Part shown: positions 27,584 through 36,394 of the stretch, one piece after another
Layout of the letters: the number at the start of each line of letters is the position of its first letter
Numbering within the stretch: the stretch's first letter is position 1
NCBI GenBank assembly: GCA_902583715.1
Contig: CACHXC010000005.1
Location: 23,996 to 87,995, forward strand
Length of the DNA stretch: 64,000 bases
Origin: an uncultured SAR116 cluster alpha proteobacterium
GTDB taxonomy: Bacteria > Pseudomonadota > Alphaproteobacteria > Puniceispirillales > Puniceispirillaceae
Reading direction: 5' to 3'
Position numbers and translations under genes: made by a program
The notes under the pieces: generated by a model
Databases searched by the model: none
What the model was told of the DNA's origin: nothing
What the model saw: only the letters and a program-made list of their open reading frames with translations

Positions 27584-27673
27584 CTTCGGTAGAGTTACAC
27601 TAATTGACTGGGACGCGGTTTGTTGATTAGTCCTGCTCTCTAACAGAGTTGCTCGGCCAAAAACATTCCTGCA

Positions 27674-28099
27674 TTAAGGTGAAAACCATCCAGTTGGTGC
27701 CAGTAAAGTTAGAAAACCAGAGACTAACGCAACAATCGCAAAGATGTGATTGTTTGACCGCCAGAGATATACTGACGAGAAGAAGATAGCAGGAATTACG
27801 CTCAATACACCGGCAGCAATTCCGATGACTGTGAGGCTCTCACCATTAGTCCAAGTAGAAATATAAAATGATATATTCGGTACTTGCTGAATGTTAGATG
27901 AAGCCCAAATTGTTTCCACGTTTTTACCTGCTAACGCAGCATCAAGTAGATAACTCACCGACACTGAGGAGCCTGTCTCAAGAAAACTAAGTATTGTCCC
28001 AACAAGAACCAGCAATGCAGAAATGCAGGTTCCCCAGTAAATTATCTCACCATATACCACACCTGAGACTGGTATCGGTGGTTTTCTTTTAGTTGGCAT
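27674..28099 (-). CDS. Small membrane protein downstream of TauE-type permease
   Basis: A 141-residue protein with about three hydrophobic segments (ISALLVLVGTILSFLE, LTVIGIAAGVLSVIPAIFFSSVYLW, IFAIVALVSGFLTLLAP) and a basic N-terminus. It starts 11 bases after the TauE-family permease stop on the same strand, so it is probably an accessory subunit or a co-expressed membrane partner. Small DUF1634-type proteins often accompany TauE/SafE permeases; that resemblance in size and place is noted, but the sequence match is not established here. Confidence 0.7.
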   Translation of the reverse strand: MPTKRKPPIPVSGVVYGEIIYWGTCISALLVLVGTILSFLETGSSVSVSYLLDAALAGKNVETIWASSNIQQVPNISFYISTWTNGESLTVIGIAAGVLSVIPAIFFSSVYLWRSNNHIFAIVALVSGFLTLLAPTGWFSP

Positions 28100-28110
28100 A
28101 GCCTATCTTC

Positions 28111-29151
28111 CTAAATCAGAGGCACTGAAATACCAAAAAGGCCCTCAATGCCTCGAGCAGTTAACTTAGCACTTGTGGCAAAGAGCATCACAATCAACAC
28201 CTTTCTCACAAATGCGGCTTTGATTGAGGCAAGGATATGAGCTCCCATTATACCACCGATGATTTGACCCAGCATCCAAGGAGCTGCAATCACCCCGATC
28301 AAAGCTCCCACATTTATATATGGCCATATTGCGGCAGAGTTACCCATTGCCAACAAAACCCCGCTAGTCGCAGCTGACACTTTTAAGGGTACGCTCATGA
28401 CTAAATTCAGCACTGGAACAACAGCCCATCCACCGCCCAAGCCAAAAAAACCTCCTGTAAACCCAACAACAAAAAGTAATCCAATAGCGGTCTTGATATT
28501 ATGCGCTTTATATTTAACGGGCTTCTGAAGCGAGTCTTCCCAATACATGTGGCGTAGCTTGAGGACTCTCCCTAGTTTGCTTGGATCATTGTGCTCAGGA
28601 TACTCAGTTGACGCACCTCCCAGAACAAAAACAGTTGCAATAGCCATCAATAACAAGCCTAGCAAAAGTCGTACCAGTGAGTCGCCAGTATCCCCCATCG
28701 ACTGGGCCATATAAATAGCTCCAACCGAACCTGCAAACCCACCTGTCAGAATTGGTAACGAGCCGAGAAAAACAAGTTTTATGTCTGCTAGCCCTTTTCT
28801 CATAAATGGACCAGTCGCAACCAGTCCGCTAAACATCGCCACCACTAAACCTGTTGAACGAATGATTAGGGTATCAATTGACGTGAATGCCAACATCAAG
28901 GGCGTAAATATAACCCCACCTCCAACCCCCGCGATAACAGAAATAATCGCAACCAGCACACTTAAGAGAAACGAGAGTAATATAAGATCCACACCGGACA
29001 GTCCCGAGAAGCCACTTAACTGGCTTGGTGTAATAAACAGCTCCAGAAAAGCGTAGCAACACACGGTGCACAGTATCAGAAACTGGAGTTCCGGCAGTCT
29101 TTTAGTCCAAGTCATTTTCGTCACAACATTGTTCTTTTTGGCTTTAACCAT
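28111..29151 (-). CDS. TauE/SafE-family sulfite/organosulfonate exporter 1
   Basis: Inner-membrane permease of the TauE/SafE (DUF81) family, 346 residues. It has about eight helices in two repeats, each starting with a glycine-rich turn (ISVIAGVGGGVIFTPLML and FTGGFFGLGGGWAVVPVLN), the family hallmark. Family members export sulfite or sulfoacetate made during sulfonate breakdown. It has an extra N-terminal helix of about 30 residues. It is the fifth gene in a minus-strand run with a second, shorter TauE (33108), which suggests release of excess sulfite. The substrate is inferred from family and neighbourhood. Confidence 0.85.
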   Translation of the reverse strand: MVKAKKNNVVTKMTWTKRLPELQFLILCTVCCYAFLELFITPSQLSGFSGLSGVDLILLSFLLSVLVAIISVIAGVGGGVIFTPLMLAFTSIDTLIIRSTGLVVAMFSGLVATGPFMRKGLADIKLVFLGSLPILTGGFAGSVGAIYMAQSMGDTGDSLVRLLLGLLLMAIATVFVLGGASTEYPEHNDPSKLGRVLKLRHMYWEDSLQKPVKYKAHNIKTAIGLLFVVGFTGGFFGLGGGWAVVPVLNLVMSVPLKVSAATSGVLLAMGNSAAIWPYINVGALIGVIAAPWMLGQIIGGIMGAHILASIKAAFVRKVLIVMLFATSAKLTARGIEGLFGISVPLI

Positions 29152-29204
29152 TTCTACCGAAACAGCATCTACTTTAGAAAATAGTTAGTCGAGCAAGCTC
29201 TCAC

Positions 29205-30101
29205 TCAAAACGATAATTCATCAAACTCTGCTATATTGTTAATACGACAACACGCAGTCAGCGTATTAGCCAGTAGACAGGCGATCGTCATAGGCCCAAC
29301 GCCACCCGGCACCGGAGTGATAGCCCCAGCAACAGCCGCACAGCTCTCATAGTCCACATCTCCAACCAGTTTTGTTTTGCCATCTGCCGTGTCAATGCGA
29401 TTGATGCCAACATCAATAACCGTCGCCCCCGGCTTTATCCAATCACCCAGAACCATCTCCGGTCGCCCAACAGCTGCAACAACAATGTCAGCGCGGCGAA
29501 CAACATCTGGTAAATCAACGGTACGTGAGTGTGCGATTGTCACAGTACAGCTATCATTCAAAAGTAACTGTGCCATCGGCTTGCCAACAATATTTGATCG
29601 GCCAATTACAACTGCGTTTTTGCCTGACAATGACTCATGATGATCACGCAGCATCAATAAGCAACCTAACGGTGTGCAGGGCACCATTGATTTTTGACCA
29701 GTACCCAAAAGCCCTACATTTGCAATATGAAAGCCGTCAACATCCTTTTCTGGGGCAATACGGTTAATTACCAATGACTCGTCAAGATGGCTCGGCAGTG
29801 GCAATTGCACCAGAATGCCATGAACCGTTGGGTCGGCATTTAAACTGTCAATCAAGTCCAACAAAACATCCTCAGACGTTTCAGCATCGAGTTTGTGTTC
29901 AAAAGAATTCATCCCAGCCTCTACGGTCTGTTTGCCTTTTGATCGCACATAGACCTGTGATGCTGGATCAGAGCCAACCAGCACAACCGCAAGGCCTGGG
30001 GTGATGCCGTGTGCACCCTTCAGGTTGTTGACTTTTTCAGCAACCTTTTGCCTAACAACGGCAGCGAAGGCTTTTCCATCGATAATTTGTGCTGACGTCA
30101 T
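29205..30101 (-). CDS. folD: Methylene-THF dehydrogenase / methenyl-THF cyclohydrolase
   Basis: Bifunctional enzyme that interconverts 5,10-methylene-, methenyl- and 10-formyl-tetrahydrofolate with NADP. The 298 residues are full length with [16 protein letters not shown] (catalytic Lys), [13 protein letters not shown], the PEKDVDGFH block, [12 protein letters not shown] (nucleotide fold) and the C-terminal [11 protein letters not shown]. It lies downstream of fhs on the same strand (85-base gap), so methylene-THF can be taken to formate with ATP gain or formate can be charged. Codon use looks closer to the G+C-rich flanks than to the surrounding sulfur genes. Confidence 0.95.
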   Translation of the reverse strand: MTSAQIIDGKAFAAVVRQKVAEKVNNLKGAHGITPGLAVVLVGSDPASQVYVRSKGKQTVEAGMNSFEHKLDAETSEDVLLDLIDSLNADPTVHGILVQLPLPSHLDESLVINRIAPEKDVDGFHIANVGLLGTGQKSMVPCTPLGCLLMLRDHHESLSGKNAVVIGRSNIVGKPMAQLLLNDSCTVTIAHSRTVDLPDVVRRADIVVAAVGRPEMVLGDWIKPGATVIDVGINRIDTADGKTKLVGDVDYESCAAVAGAITPVPGGVGPMTIACLLANTLTACCRINNIAEFDELSF

Positions 30102-30186
30102 GTTAATTCACTCTATCGCTTTTACAGTATTGAAATCCGGCGTCTGTCGCAGAACAATCTGGAGCACACACGCCTAGATGCAGGCA

Positions 30187-31854
30187 TTAAAACAGGCCTT
30201 CGATTTCGCCATTTTTATTGACACAGATGGTCTCTGCCGCTGGTGCTCTTGGGAGGCCGGGCATAGTCATTATTTCGCCACACACCACCACGATAAAGCC
30301 AGCCCCGGCACTTATTCGTACCTCACGCACCGGAATTACATGGCCAGTTGGTGCGCCACGCTGATTGGGATCAGTCGAGAAGCTATATTGGGTTTTTGCC
30401 ATACAGACAGGCAAATGCCCATAGCCCTGCTCCTCCCAGTCTTTCAGCTGGTCCAGGATTTTCTTATCCATCACCGCTTCATCCGCCCGGTAAATCCGTT
30501 TGCAAATGGTTTGCACCTTGTCAGCCAATGGCATGTCATCTGGATAGATTGTTGAAAAATCAGCCATATCCGAATCCGCAACCTCAGCCACCCGCTTAGC
30601 CAGATTTTCTGATCCAGCAGACCCATCCGCCCAATGTTTTGATACAATGGCTTCAGTTCCCATTTCCGCACAATAATCCTGAACAGCCTTTACCTCGGCA
30701 TCGGTGTCTTTGACAAAATGGTTGATTGCAACCACCACCGGCACCCCAAAGGATTTCAGATTTTCAATGTGACGGCCAAGGTTTGGACACCCAGCCTTCA
30801 CCGCCGCCACATTTTCTTCATTCAGATCATTTTTCGCCACGCCACCATTCATCTTCATTGCCCGCACTGTGGCCACAAGCACCACCACCGATGGTGCCAG
30901 ACCAGCTTTGCGACATTTTATATTTAAGAATTTCTCAGCGCCAAGATCAGCCCCAAACCCAGCTTCAGTTACAACATAATCAGCCAGCTTTAATGCTGTA
31001 GTCGTAGCAATCACCGAATTACACCCATGCGCAATATTGGCAAATGGGCCACCATGCACAAAGGCTGGGTTATTTTCTAAAGTTTGCAGAAGATTAGGTT
31101 GTATTGCATCTTTCAACAATACCGTCATCGCCCCATCAGCTTTGATGTCACGGCAAAATACCGGCGAGCGATCACGCCGATAAGCCACAATCATATCGCC
31201 AAGACGCTTCTGCAGATCAGCCAAATCTTTGGCTAAGCACAAAATCGCCATCACTTCAGACGCTACTGTGATGTCAAACCCAGCTTCGCGCGGAAAGCCG
31301 TTAGCCACCCCACCAAGCGAGGCAGTGATCTGGCGCAACGCCCGGTCATTCATATCAACAACCCGCCGCCAAACAACTCGGCGAGTATCAATTTCCAACT
31401 CATTGCCCCAGTAAATGTGATTATCAATCATCGCCGATAGCAACGAATGCGCCGATGTGATGGCATGAAAATCACCAGTAAAGTGCAAATTCATATCTTC
31501 CATCGGCACAATCTGCGCATAACCACCACCAGCAGCGCCGCCCTTCATACCGAAGTTTGGCCCTAATGATGCCTCGCGGATGCAAATCATCGCTTTCTTA
31601 CCAATCCGGTTCAAACCATCACCAAGACCAACCGTTGTCGTGGTCTTGCCCTCGCCAGCCGGCGTTGGGTTGATCGCTGTCACCAAAATCAATTTGCCAT
31701 TCGGCCGGCCCTGTACCGAATTAATAAAGTTCTGACTAATCTTCGCCTTGTCATGCCCAAATGGCACCAAATCCGCCGCCGGTATGTTCAATGACTCACC
31801 AATCTCAAAAATCGGCTTCTTCTGCGCCGAACGTGCAATTTCTATGTCACTCAC
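30187..31854 (-). CDS. fhs: Formate-tetrahydrofolate ligase
   Basis: ATP-dependent 10-formyl-THF synthetase, also usable backwards to release formate and make ATP. Clear blocks are [18 protein letters not shown] (ATP site), [19 protein letters not shown] and the late [13 protein letters not shown]. The frame extends upstream to a TTG at 31899 and an ATG at 31872, but GGGAG seven bases before a GTG at 31854 gives a start [11 protein letters not shown] that matches the family and a normal 555 residues. It is followed by folD. Beside PanB-like and TauE genes it fits removal of a C1 unit released from a methylated sulfur compound. Confidence 0.94.
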   Translation of the reverse strand: MSDIEIARSAQKKPIFEIGESLNIPAADLVPFGHDKAKISQNFINSVQGRPNGKLILVTAINPTPAGEGKTTTTVGLGDGLNRIGKKAMICIREASLGPNFGMKGGAAGGGYAQIVPMEDMNLHFTGDFHAITSAHSLLSAMIDNHIYWGNELEIDTRRVVWRRVVDMNDRALRQITASLGGVANGFPREAGFDITVASEVMAILCLAKDLADLQKRLGDMIVAYRRDRSPVFCRDIKADGAMTVLLKDAIQPNLLQTLENNPAFVHGGPFANIAHGCNSVIATTTALKLADYVVTEAGFGADLGAEKFLNIKCRKAGLAPSVVVLVATVRAMKMNGGVAKNDLNEENVAAVKAGCPNLGRHIENLKSFGVPVVVAINHFVKDTDAEVKAVQDYCAEMGTEAIVSKHWADGSAGSENLAKRVAEVADSDMADFSTIYPDDMPLADKVQTICKRIYRADEAVMDKKILDQLKDWEEQGYGHLPVCMAKTQYSFSTDPNQRGAPTGHVIPVREVRISAGAGFIVVVCGEIMTMPGLPRAPAAETICVNKNGEIEGLF

Positions 31855-31990
31855 AGTAATGCTCCCCAACATTTTCTGAGATTTTGCCAAATCAGCCAAA
31901 TCATATAGCGCCTAATCACCAAAATTCACCTGAGTGTTGAAACTGTTGCGAGCAACTATCTTGGTATGCTTAGAACAATGCAGGCTTAAC

Positions 31991-32024
31991 CCCATCAACA
32001 CACTTATGTTCGAGTGTTGATGGG
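31991..32024. repeat. Perfect 11-bp hairpin between panB-like gene and fhs
   Basis: CCCATCAACAC (31991-32001) pairs perfectly with GTGTTGATGGG (32014-32024) around a 12-base loop. It follows the panB-like stop on the minus strand and precedes the fhs leader. There is no T-run on either strand, so it is more likely an mRNA stability or attenuation element than an intrinsic terminator. Confidence 0.5.
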
Positions 32025-32049
32025 TACAATGGACTTGAGTTTCAGACGA

Positions 32050-32937
32050 CTAACCAAGCTCGTCTAATTTTCTTTCCCACTTCATATCTGTGGCAAACTT
32101 GCGGAGTTCATCCTCAGGCATGTTGATGGTTTCCGCAGGCCCAGGGTAACTTCTGGTCTTTACGTCATCCATATATCGAGTGATCACATCTTCCATGATT
32201 GGGATTAGATCAGTGTATATTCTTGAGTGCTTTGGCACATGCTCTTCCCAGAGATGGAAAAGATCAGAAGAAATAATGTGGACACCGTCTGCGCAGTTTC
32301 CAGCACCAAGGCTGATGACAGGAACTGGAAGAATTTCAGCAAGATACTCAGCAACTTCAGAGGTGGTCACTTCGCACAATATTGAAAAACAACCGGCATC
32401 ATACATTGCTTTCGCATCATCGATTAACTCTTTAGCACGATCAGCAGTTTTTCCCTGAGCAACAAATCCACCCAGTTGAGGCATACGCATTGGCGTTATG
32501 CCAATGTGGCCTTGAACAGGAATACCAGCACTGACAATAGCTTCGATTGCCGGCACATGATGACGGTTACCTTCACACTTCATTACCTCAGCGTTAGCTT
32601 CATGCACAAATCGCCCAGCATTTTCAACAGCTTGCTCTTTTGAAACATGGAAACTCCAATATGGCATATCAACCATTCTTAGCCCATATTGTGAGCCACG
32701 GTCGATAGCCTTAGACATCATCATGACTTCATCAAAACTGACACTTGTCGTGCTTTGATGTCCAAAAAGAATCATCCCACCAGTATCTGATACGCACAAA
32801 ATATCCATGCCAAGCCGATCAGCGACAACTGCTGTGCGGTAATCATAAGCTGCTAACTGCGTAATTGGCTCTCCAGCTTCCATTTTCTTCTGAAGAGTTT
32901 TAAATGTGACTTTGCGTCTTGGTTTAGTATCACTCAT
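32050..32937 (-). CDS. Ketopantoate hydroxymethyltransferase-family protein (PanB paralog)
   Basis: A 295-residue (beta/alpha)8 enzyme of the PanB family, which transfers a hydroxymethyl group from methylene-THF to a 2-oxo acid. PanB metal and catalytic positions are kept: D51 in SDTGG, D90 in MVDMPY, K120 and E122 in VMKCEGN, E189 in ILCEV. Several usual PanB blocks differ, such as DTGG for DSLG and the absent CVP motif. It sits upstream of fhs and folD with no panC nearby. So it may be a C1-THF enzyme for another oxo acid rather than for pantothenate; true PanB remains possible. GGGAGG six bases before 32937 sets the start, not the ATG at 32970. Confidence 0.78.
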   Translation of the reverse strand: MSDTKPRRKVTFKTLQKKMEAGEPITQLAAYDYRTAVVADRLGMDILCVSDTGGMILFGHQSTTSVSFDEVMMMSKAIDRGSQYGLRMVDMPYWSFHVSKEQAVENAGRFVHEANAEVMKCEGNRHHVPAIEAIVSAGIPVQGHIGITPMRMPQLGGFVAQGKTADRAKELIDDAKAMYDAGCFSILCEVTTSEVAEYLAEILPVPVISLGAGNCADGVHIISSDLFHLWEEHVPKHSRIYTDLIPIMEDVITRYMDDVKTRSYPGPAETINMPEDELRKFATDMKWERKLDELG

Positions 32938-33107
32938 ACCGACCCTCCCCCGTTCATTTGTAATAATCACTCAGCCAAGACGACGTTCACCCTTCGAATT
33001 GGATAAGTTATTGTTTAGATTAGGATCAAATTCTCGCTTAAATAAAATGCTTAATTACTATTAGCTTTATCATCAAAGCTATTATCAAAGATACAAACAG
33101 CCCAAAC

Positions 33108-33857
33108 TTAGCCTAATAGAAGAAGAAGAACCATATAAACTCCTGATGCAAATAGTAAAAACGCGACCAGTGTTTTGATATAGTCTATTGGCAGCAGCTC
33201 CGATCCTTTGGCACCGAACAATGAACCAAACGCTACCCCAAAACCCAAAACCAGAACGAGTTCCCAATCGATAAGAGAATTGAGCGCATTGCCAATTGTG
33301 GCAAACGTAGAGATTGGCAACTGAATGACTTGTGAGAGACCGATAGCTGTTATCAAAGGCATTGATAACCAAGTCAATAACGGCAGTAAAACCAGTGGCC
33401 CCCCAGTTCCACTCAGAACAGATAAGAATCCAGTCACCAACCCAACAAATGCCAACTGATATTTTGGCCTATTGCGCGTTGGATTAACCGGGTTGCTGCT
33501 ATCACTACGTATAAATTGCCTAACTGCCGATAATATGAGAACTAGCGCGATAAAAAGTGTAAGGAAATAGGACTCTATTTTTGGTAAAACATAAGCACCT
33601 AATAGAGCACCCGGTATCGCACCAACGCACACCGATACAAAATCTGGCCATTGAATGATACCCCGTTGAGAATACACAACCGTGCCAACCAAACCTGAAA
33701 CGAAAAAAGCGGCCACAGAAGCGGCTATGCTCGTGTGAATATCAATTCCAGAAACATACACTAATAATGGAACCAGAATCACACCACCAATGCCAGCGGC
33801 ACCAATCAACAAGCCAGCAATCAGGCCAAACAGGAAACAGATGGAGAGAAGCGTCAT
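33108..33857 (-). CDS. TauE/SafE-family exporter 2
   Basis: Second sulfite-exporter-family permease of the window, 249 residues, the ordinary length for the family. Two repeats begin with LLIGAAGIGGVILVPLLV and GFLSVLSGTGGPLVLLPLL, with about eight helices. It is the first gene of the minus-strand run TauE2, panB-like, fhs, folD, TauE1, small membrane protein, and is divergent from a LysR gene 148 bases away. It probably exports sulfite or another small anion when oxidation lags. The two TauE proteins differ enough in length and sequence to be old paralogs rather than a recent duplicate. Confidence 0.85.
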   Translation of the reverse strand: MTLLSICFLFGLIAGLLIGAAGIGGVILVPLLVYVSGIDIHTSIAASVAAFFVSGLVGTVVYSQRGIIQWPDFVSVCVGAIPGALLGAYVLPKIESYFLTLFIALVLILSAVRQFIRSDSSNPVNPTRNRPKYQLAFVGLVTGFLSVLSGTGGPLVLLPLLTWLSMPLITAIGLSQVIQLPISTFATIGNALNSLIDWELVLVLGFGVAFGSLFGAKGSELLPIDYIKTLVAFLLFASGVYMVLLLLLG

Positions 33858-33892
33858 CGAAACATCAAATAAACGGTGTTAGGTATTTTTTT

Positions 33893-33913
33893 TGCAATAT
33901 GCTAGCTTAGCAA
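33893..33913. promoter_or_regulatory. Dyad in the TauE2-LysR2 divergent promoter
   Basis: TGCTA-GCT-TAGCA (33900-33912) is a perfect 5-bp dyad in the 148-base divergent gap, flanked by TTGC and GCAA half-sites. Position and symmetry suit the operator of the LysR gene starting at 34006. Confidence 0.35.
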
Positions 33914-34005
33914 TCCTAGAGCTTTGACTATGGTCGAAACTGACAAAGTGTGCAAACACCTTGTGATATAACGACTGTCTGCCAGTTGCCCAAAGGTATG
34001 AAATT

Positions 34006-34956
34006 ATGTTTCTTAAGCAACTTGAATATTTGATTGCTGTAATCGAAGAGGATCACTTCGGAAGGGCAGCTTCTCGCTGCAATGTTAAACAACCCAGCCT
34101 CTCAAACGGCATTAAACAACTTGAGTTAGAACTTGGCGTAACACTATTTAAACGAGGCCGCGGTCAGCGTTTGTATGGGGTCACAGAAGAGGGAAAACGG
34201 GTTGCAGAGTGGTCTCGCATTATTCTTGCCAATTGCACTTCTATGCGAGACACAATTTCAGAAATGCAGAACAACCTAAGTGGCACTATCCGGCTTGGCG
34301 CAATAACTTCGATGTCACCAGTTTTGCCGATCATCCTACAACGAATCCGAAAAGCTTACCCTTTAGTTTCAGTTGATGTTCGTTTCGTAGGAAACGAGGA
34401 ATTGCAGACTGGTTTGGATAATTTCTCGATTGACTGCGGAATAACATACATGGATCAGGCAACTGAAATGCCATGGTGTGATGTGGTGCCAATTTTTGAA
34501 GAGACATGGAGCTTGCTCGTCCCAGACTCGTTTGAGTTTGAAGAAATGGATGAGATTAGCTGGGAACAAGCAGGTGACTTGCCACTAGCTTTACTTCGGC
34601 CATCAATGTATGAGCGCGCCATCGCAGAGGAAACATTTACTAGAGCAGGAAAGAAAGTCACACCCAAGATCGAGTCTGAGTCGATACTGCACCTAATGTT
34701 TCAAACACAATTTACGGAGCTTTGCACTATCATACCTTCCCATTACACACGAATGCCAGGACTTCATTCTGGAACAAAAGCTTTACTGCTGAAGGACCCA
34801 GTTATTAGAAAAGGGATCGGCTTATTTTGGTTAAAAACTGAAACAGAAATCCCAATAACAAAAATCACTGAGGAGGTTGGTCGGTCTTTAGCAGAGAATG
34901 GCGAACTACAAAAATTCCTCTATCGGGACAATCTTTACGATTCAATGGACAACTAA
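34006..34956 (+). CDS. LysR-family transcriptional regulator 2
   Basis: LysR-type regulator of 316 residues. The N-terminal winged helix reads MFLKQLEYLIAVIEEDHFGRAA with the recognition helix in VKQPSLSNGIKQLE; the effector domain runs from about 90 to the end. It is divergent from TauE2-panB-like-fhs-folD-TauE1, so it likely controls that C1/sulfite-export run, and possibly the oxygenase subunit gene that converges on it. It is intact, unlike the LysR gene at 20841. The effector is unknown; a sulfonate, sulfite or adenylylsulfate would suit the neighbours. Confidence 0.85.
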   Translation: MFLKQLEYLIAVIEEDHFGRAASRCNVKQPSLSNGIKQLELELGVTLFKRGRGQRLYGVTEEGKRVAEWSRIILANCTSMRDTISEMQNNLSGTIRLGAITSMSPVLPIILQRIRKAYPLVSVDVRFVGNEELQTGLDNFSIDCGITYMDQATEMPWCDVVPIFEETWSLLVPDSFEFEEMDEISWEQAGDLPLALLRPSMYERAIAEETFTRAGKKVTPKIESESILHLMFQTQFTELCTIIPSHYTRMPGLHSGTKALLLKDPVIRKGIGLFWLKTETEIPITKITEEVGRSLAENGELQKFLYRDNLYDSMDN

Positions 34957-34973
34957 TTTTTTATTATGAAAAC

Positions 34974-35003
34974 AAAAAAGGGGCACCTAAACGCCCCTTT
35001 TTT
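34974..35003. terminator. Bidirectional terminator between LysR2 and oxygenase subunit
   Basis: AAAAAAGGGGC (34974-34984) pairs perfectly with GCCCCTTTTTT (34993-35003) over 11 bp around an eight-base loop. The A/T ends serve as T-runs on both strands, so it can stop the convergent LysR (+) and oxygenase (-) transcripts. Confidence 0.9.
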
Positions 35004-35020
35004 AAAATCTAAAGTTATTT

Positions 35021-36109
35021 TTACTCAGCGGCCATCACATTGTCACCGCCCAAGCCAAGAGGATTGGCCGGAGAAACTCCCAGGAAATTACCCCATGCTT
35101 CGTAGTAATGTCGCATGCCAACTTCATCATGAATTGTCGAATTCTCGTGGCGACCATGTAAAATGTTACGAGTTTCGGTGCCCTCTCTCATGGTGGTGCC
35201 CTGACCGGCAACACCAATCAAATCTTCATGTAGGTTACGACCAAATGGCCCCCAAATCGAATTGTGATGCTTAATCCTGGTCGCGCGGTCTTCTTTGGAG
35301 TCGCTTTTCAAACCATAGCCTCTAAATTCAATCATGACCTTGTTTGGGCCAAGAGGTGTTACAGAGTCACTTCTGTAAGCACTACCACGGAGGTTAAAAT
35401 TAAACCCAGGAAACAAATCAACCATGTACCACTGGTTCGGTGGCAGATTAGGGAAAGATAGCTCCCCTCTATCGTCAAACCCGTCATACTCTTCGTAATT
35501 TACCGTGAAACTGCTTACGTTAACATGACCGTTATCAAATGGGATGTTTTTCCGCGCGAAATATTCGTCGTTAAAACCAGACACACGGTTAAAATAATGC
35601 ATGAAATCATGGTAGAATTCACTGTTAGTGTCATGCCAAAGCTTGTAGTTAGTATCAATGACAGCTTTGTGGTAATGGAAAACATCTAACTCTTCTTCGT
35701 CAATCGCATCGGCGATACAGTCAAATGCGCCGCAAGTCCACTCTTCCACACTTTGTGAAGGGTTAGGATCGAGAGTTATCCAAACCATGCCACCATGTTT
35801 GACTTCACTGTGCAGCTTTTTCAGACCATCGGTGTCAATACCGTTTCCTGCAGGCCGGTCGCTTGATGGGCACAAAAACGCTTCAACAGTGTCACCACGG
35901 TTAACAGCAACAACATTTTGATGGGCTATTTGGGAAGATCTGAAATCGCCTTTGTTCGACATTTCGCTTGTATGACAAACAGGAACCCATACTTTTGAAA
36001 AGATTTGCTCAATCTCTTGCTGATAAATGCTATGGTTGTTGTAGCATTCGCTAGATATGAATTCCACCTTGGGCTTCTTCAACCAATTTTTGTGATTTCT
36101 AGGCGCCAT
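35021..36109 (-). CDS. Rieske-less oxygenase alpha subunit keeping the mononuclear iron site
   Basis: Ring-hydroxylase alpha homolog, 362 residues, aligning well with the protein at 47193-48185 (shared WVPVCH-SE, VKHGGMVW/VKYGGFVW, HYHK, TRIK). The Rieske domain is broken: where the paralog has NVCPHRG this has FLCPSSDR (C80), and about 55 residues holding the second Cys/His pair are gone. The catalytic domain is complete: E164, H167 and H171 in SEFYHDFMH plus a likely third ligand D296 in LHEDLIG. It cannot receive electrons through its own cluster, so a partner must supply them. GGGAG six bases before the ATG fixes the start. It stands alone, divergent from a Pta-like gene. Confidence 0.85.
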   Translation of the reverse strand: MAPRNHKNWLKKPKVEFISSECYNNHSIYQQEIEQIFSKVWVPVCHTSEMSNKGDFRSSQIAHQNVVAVNRGDTVEAFLCPSSDRPAGNGIDTDGLKKLHSEVKHGGMVWITLDPNPSQSVEEWTCGAFDCIADAIDEEELDVFHYHKAVIDTNYKLWHDTNSEFYHDFMHYFNRVSGFNDEYFARKNIPFDNGHVNVSSFTVNYEEYDGFDDRGELSFPNLPPNQWYMVDLFPGFNFNLRGSAYRSDSVTPLGPNKVMIEFRGYGLKSDSKEDRATRIKHHNSIWGPFGRNLHEDLIGVAGQGTTMREGTETRNILHGRHENSTIHDEVGMRHYYEAWGNFLGVSPANPLGLGGDNVMAAE

Positions 36110-36305
36110 TTTCTACTCCCGAACATAAACAGTGCGCGACAGATCTCGCAATATACATACCAAATATCGGCGATCTTGGCTTTCATGTCAATCTACGCGT
36201 TAAGGATTTGCTAAAATCGGCTAATAGTCTGAACCAATAAAGAGATAACTCTCACTCATCATTTTCTTGCAGTTGGTTCCCATCAGTACTTCATGTAGGA
36301 TGACA

Positions 36306-36315
36306 GACACGTGTC
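36306..36315. promoter_or_regulatory. 10-bp palindrome between oxygenase subunit and pta-like gene
   Basis: GACACGTGTC is a perfect palindrome in the 285-base divergent gap, surrounded by several GACA units (TGACA, AGACA, GTGACA). It lies 80 bases before the pta-like start and is a candidate operator. Nothing else is evident in the gap. Confidence 0.35.
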
Positions 36316-36394
36316 AAAAGACAAAACGTTAAGTGACAAAACTTGCCGCATTGTCCAATAGCGGTAAAAATCCCAAGCGACGTGGAATTTTCTT

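Noticed and set aside
33062..33081. TAGCTTT/AAAGCTA hairpin downstream of TauE2 as a terminator
   Set aside because: Only seven mostly A/T pairs and no T-run; too weak to call.
35021..36109. Calling this gene a normal ring-hydroxylating dioxygenase alpha subunit
   Set aside because: The Rieske ligands are missing (SSDR in place of PHRG and no CxxH), so the standard annotation would hide the key point.
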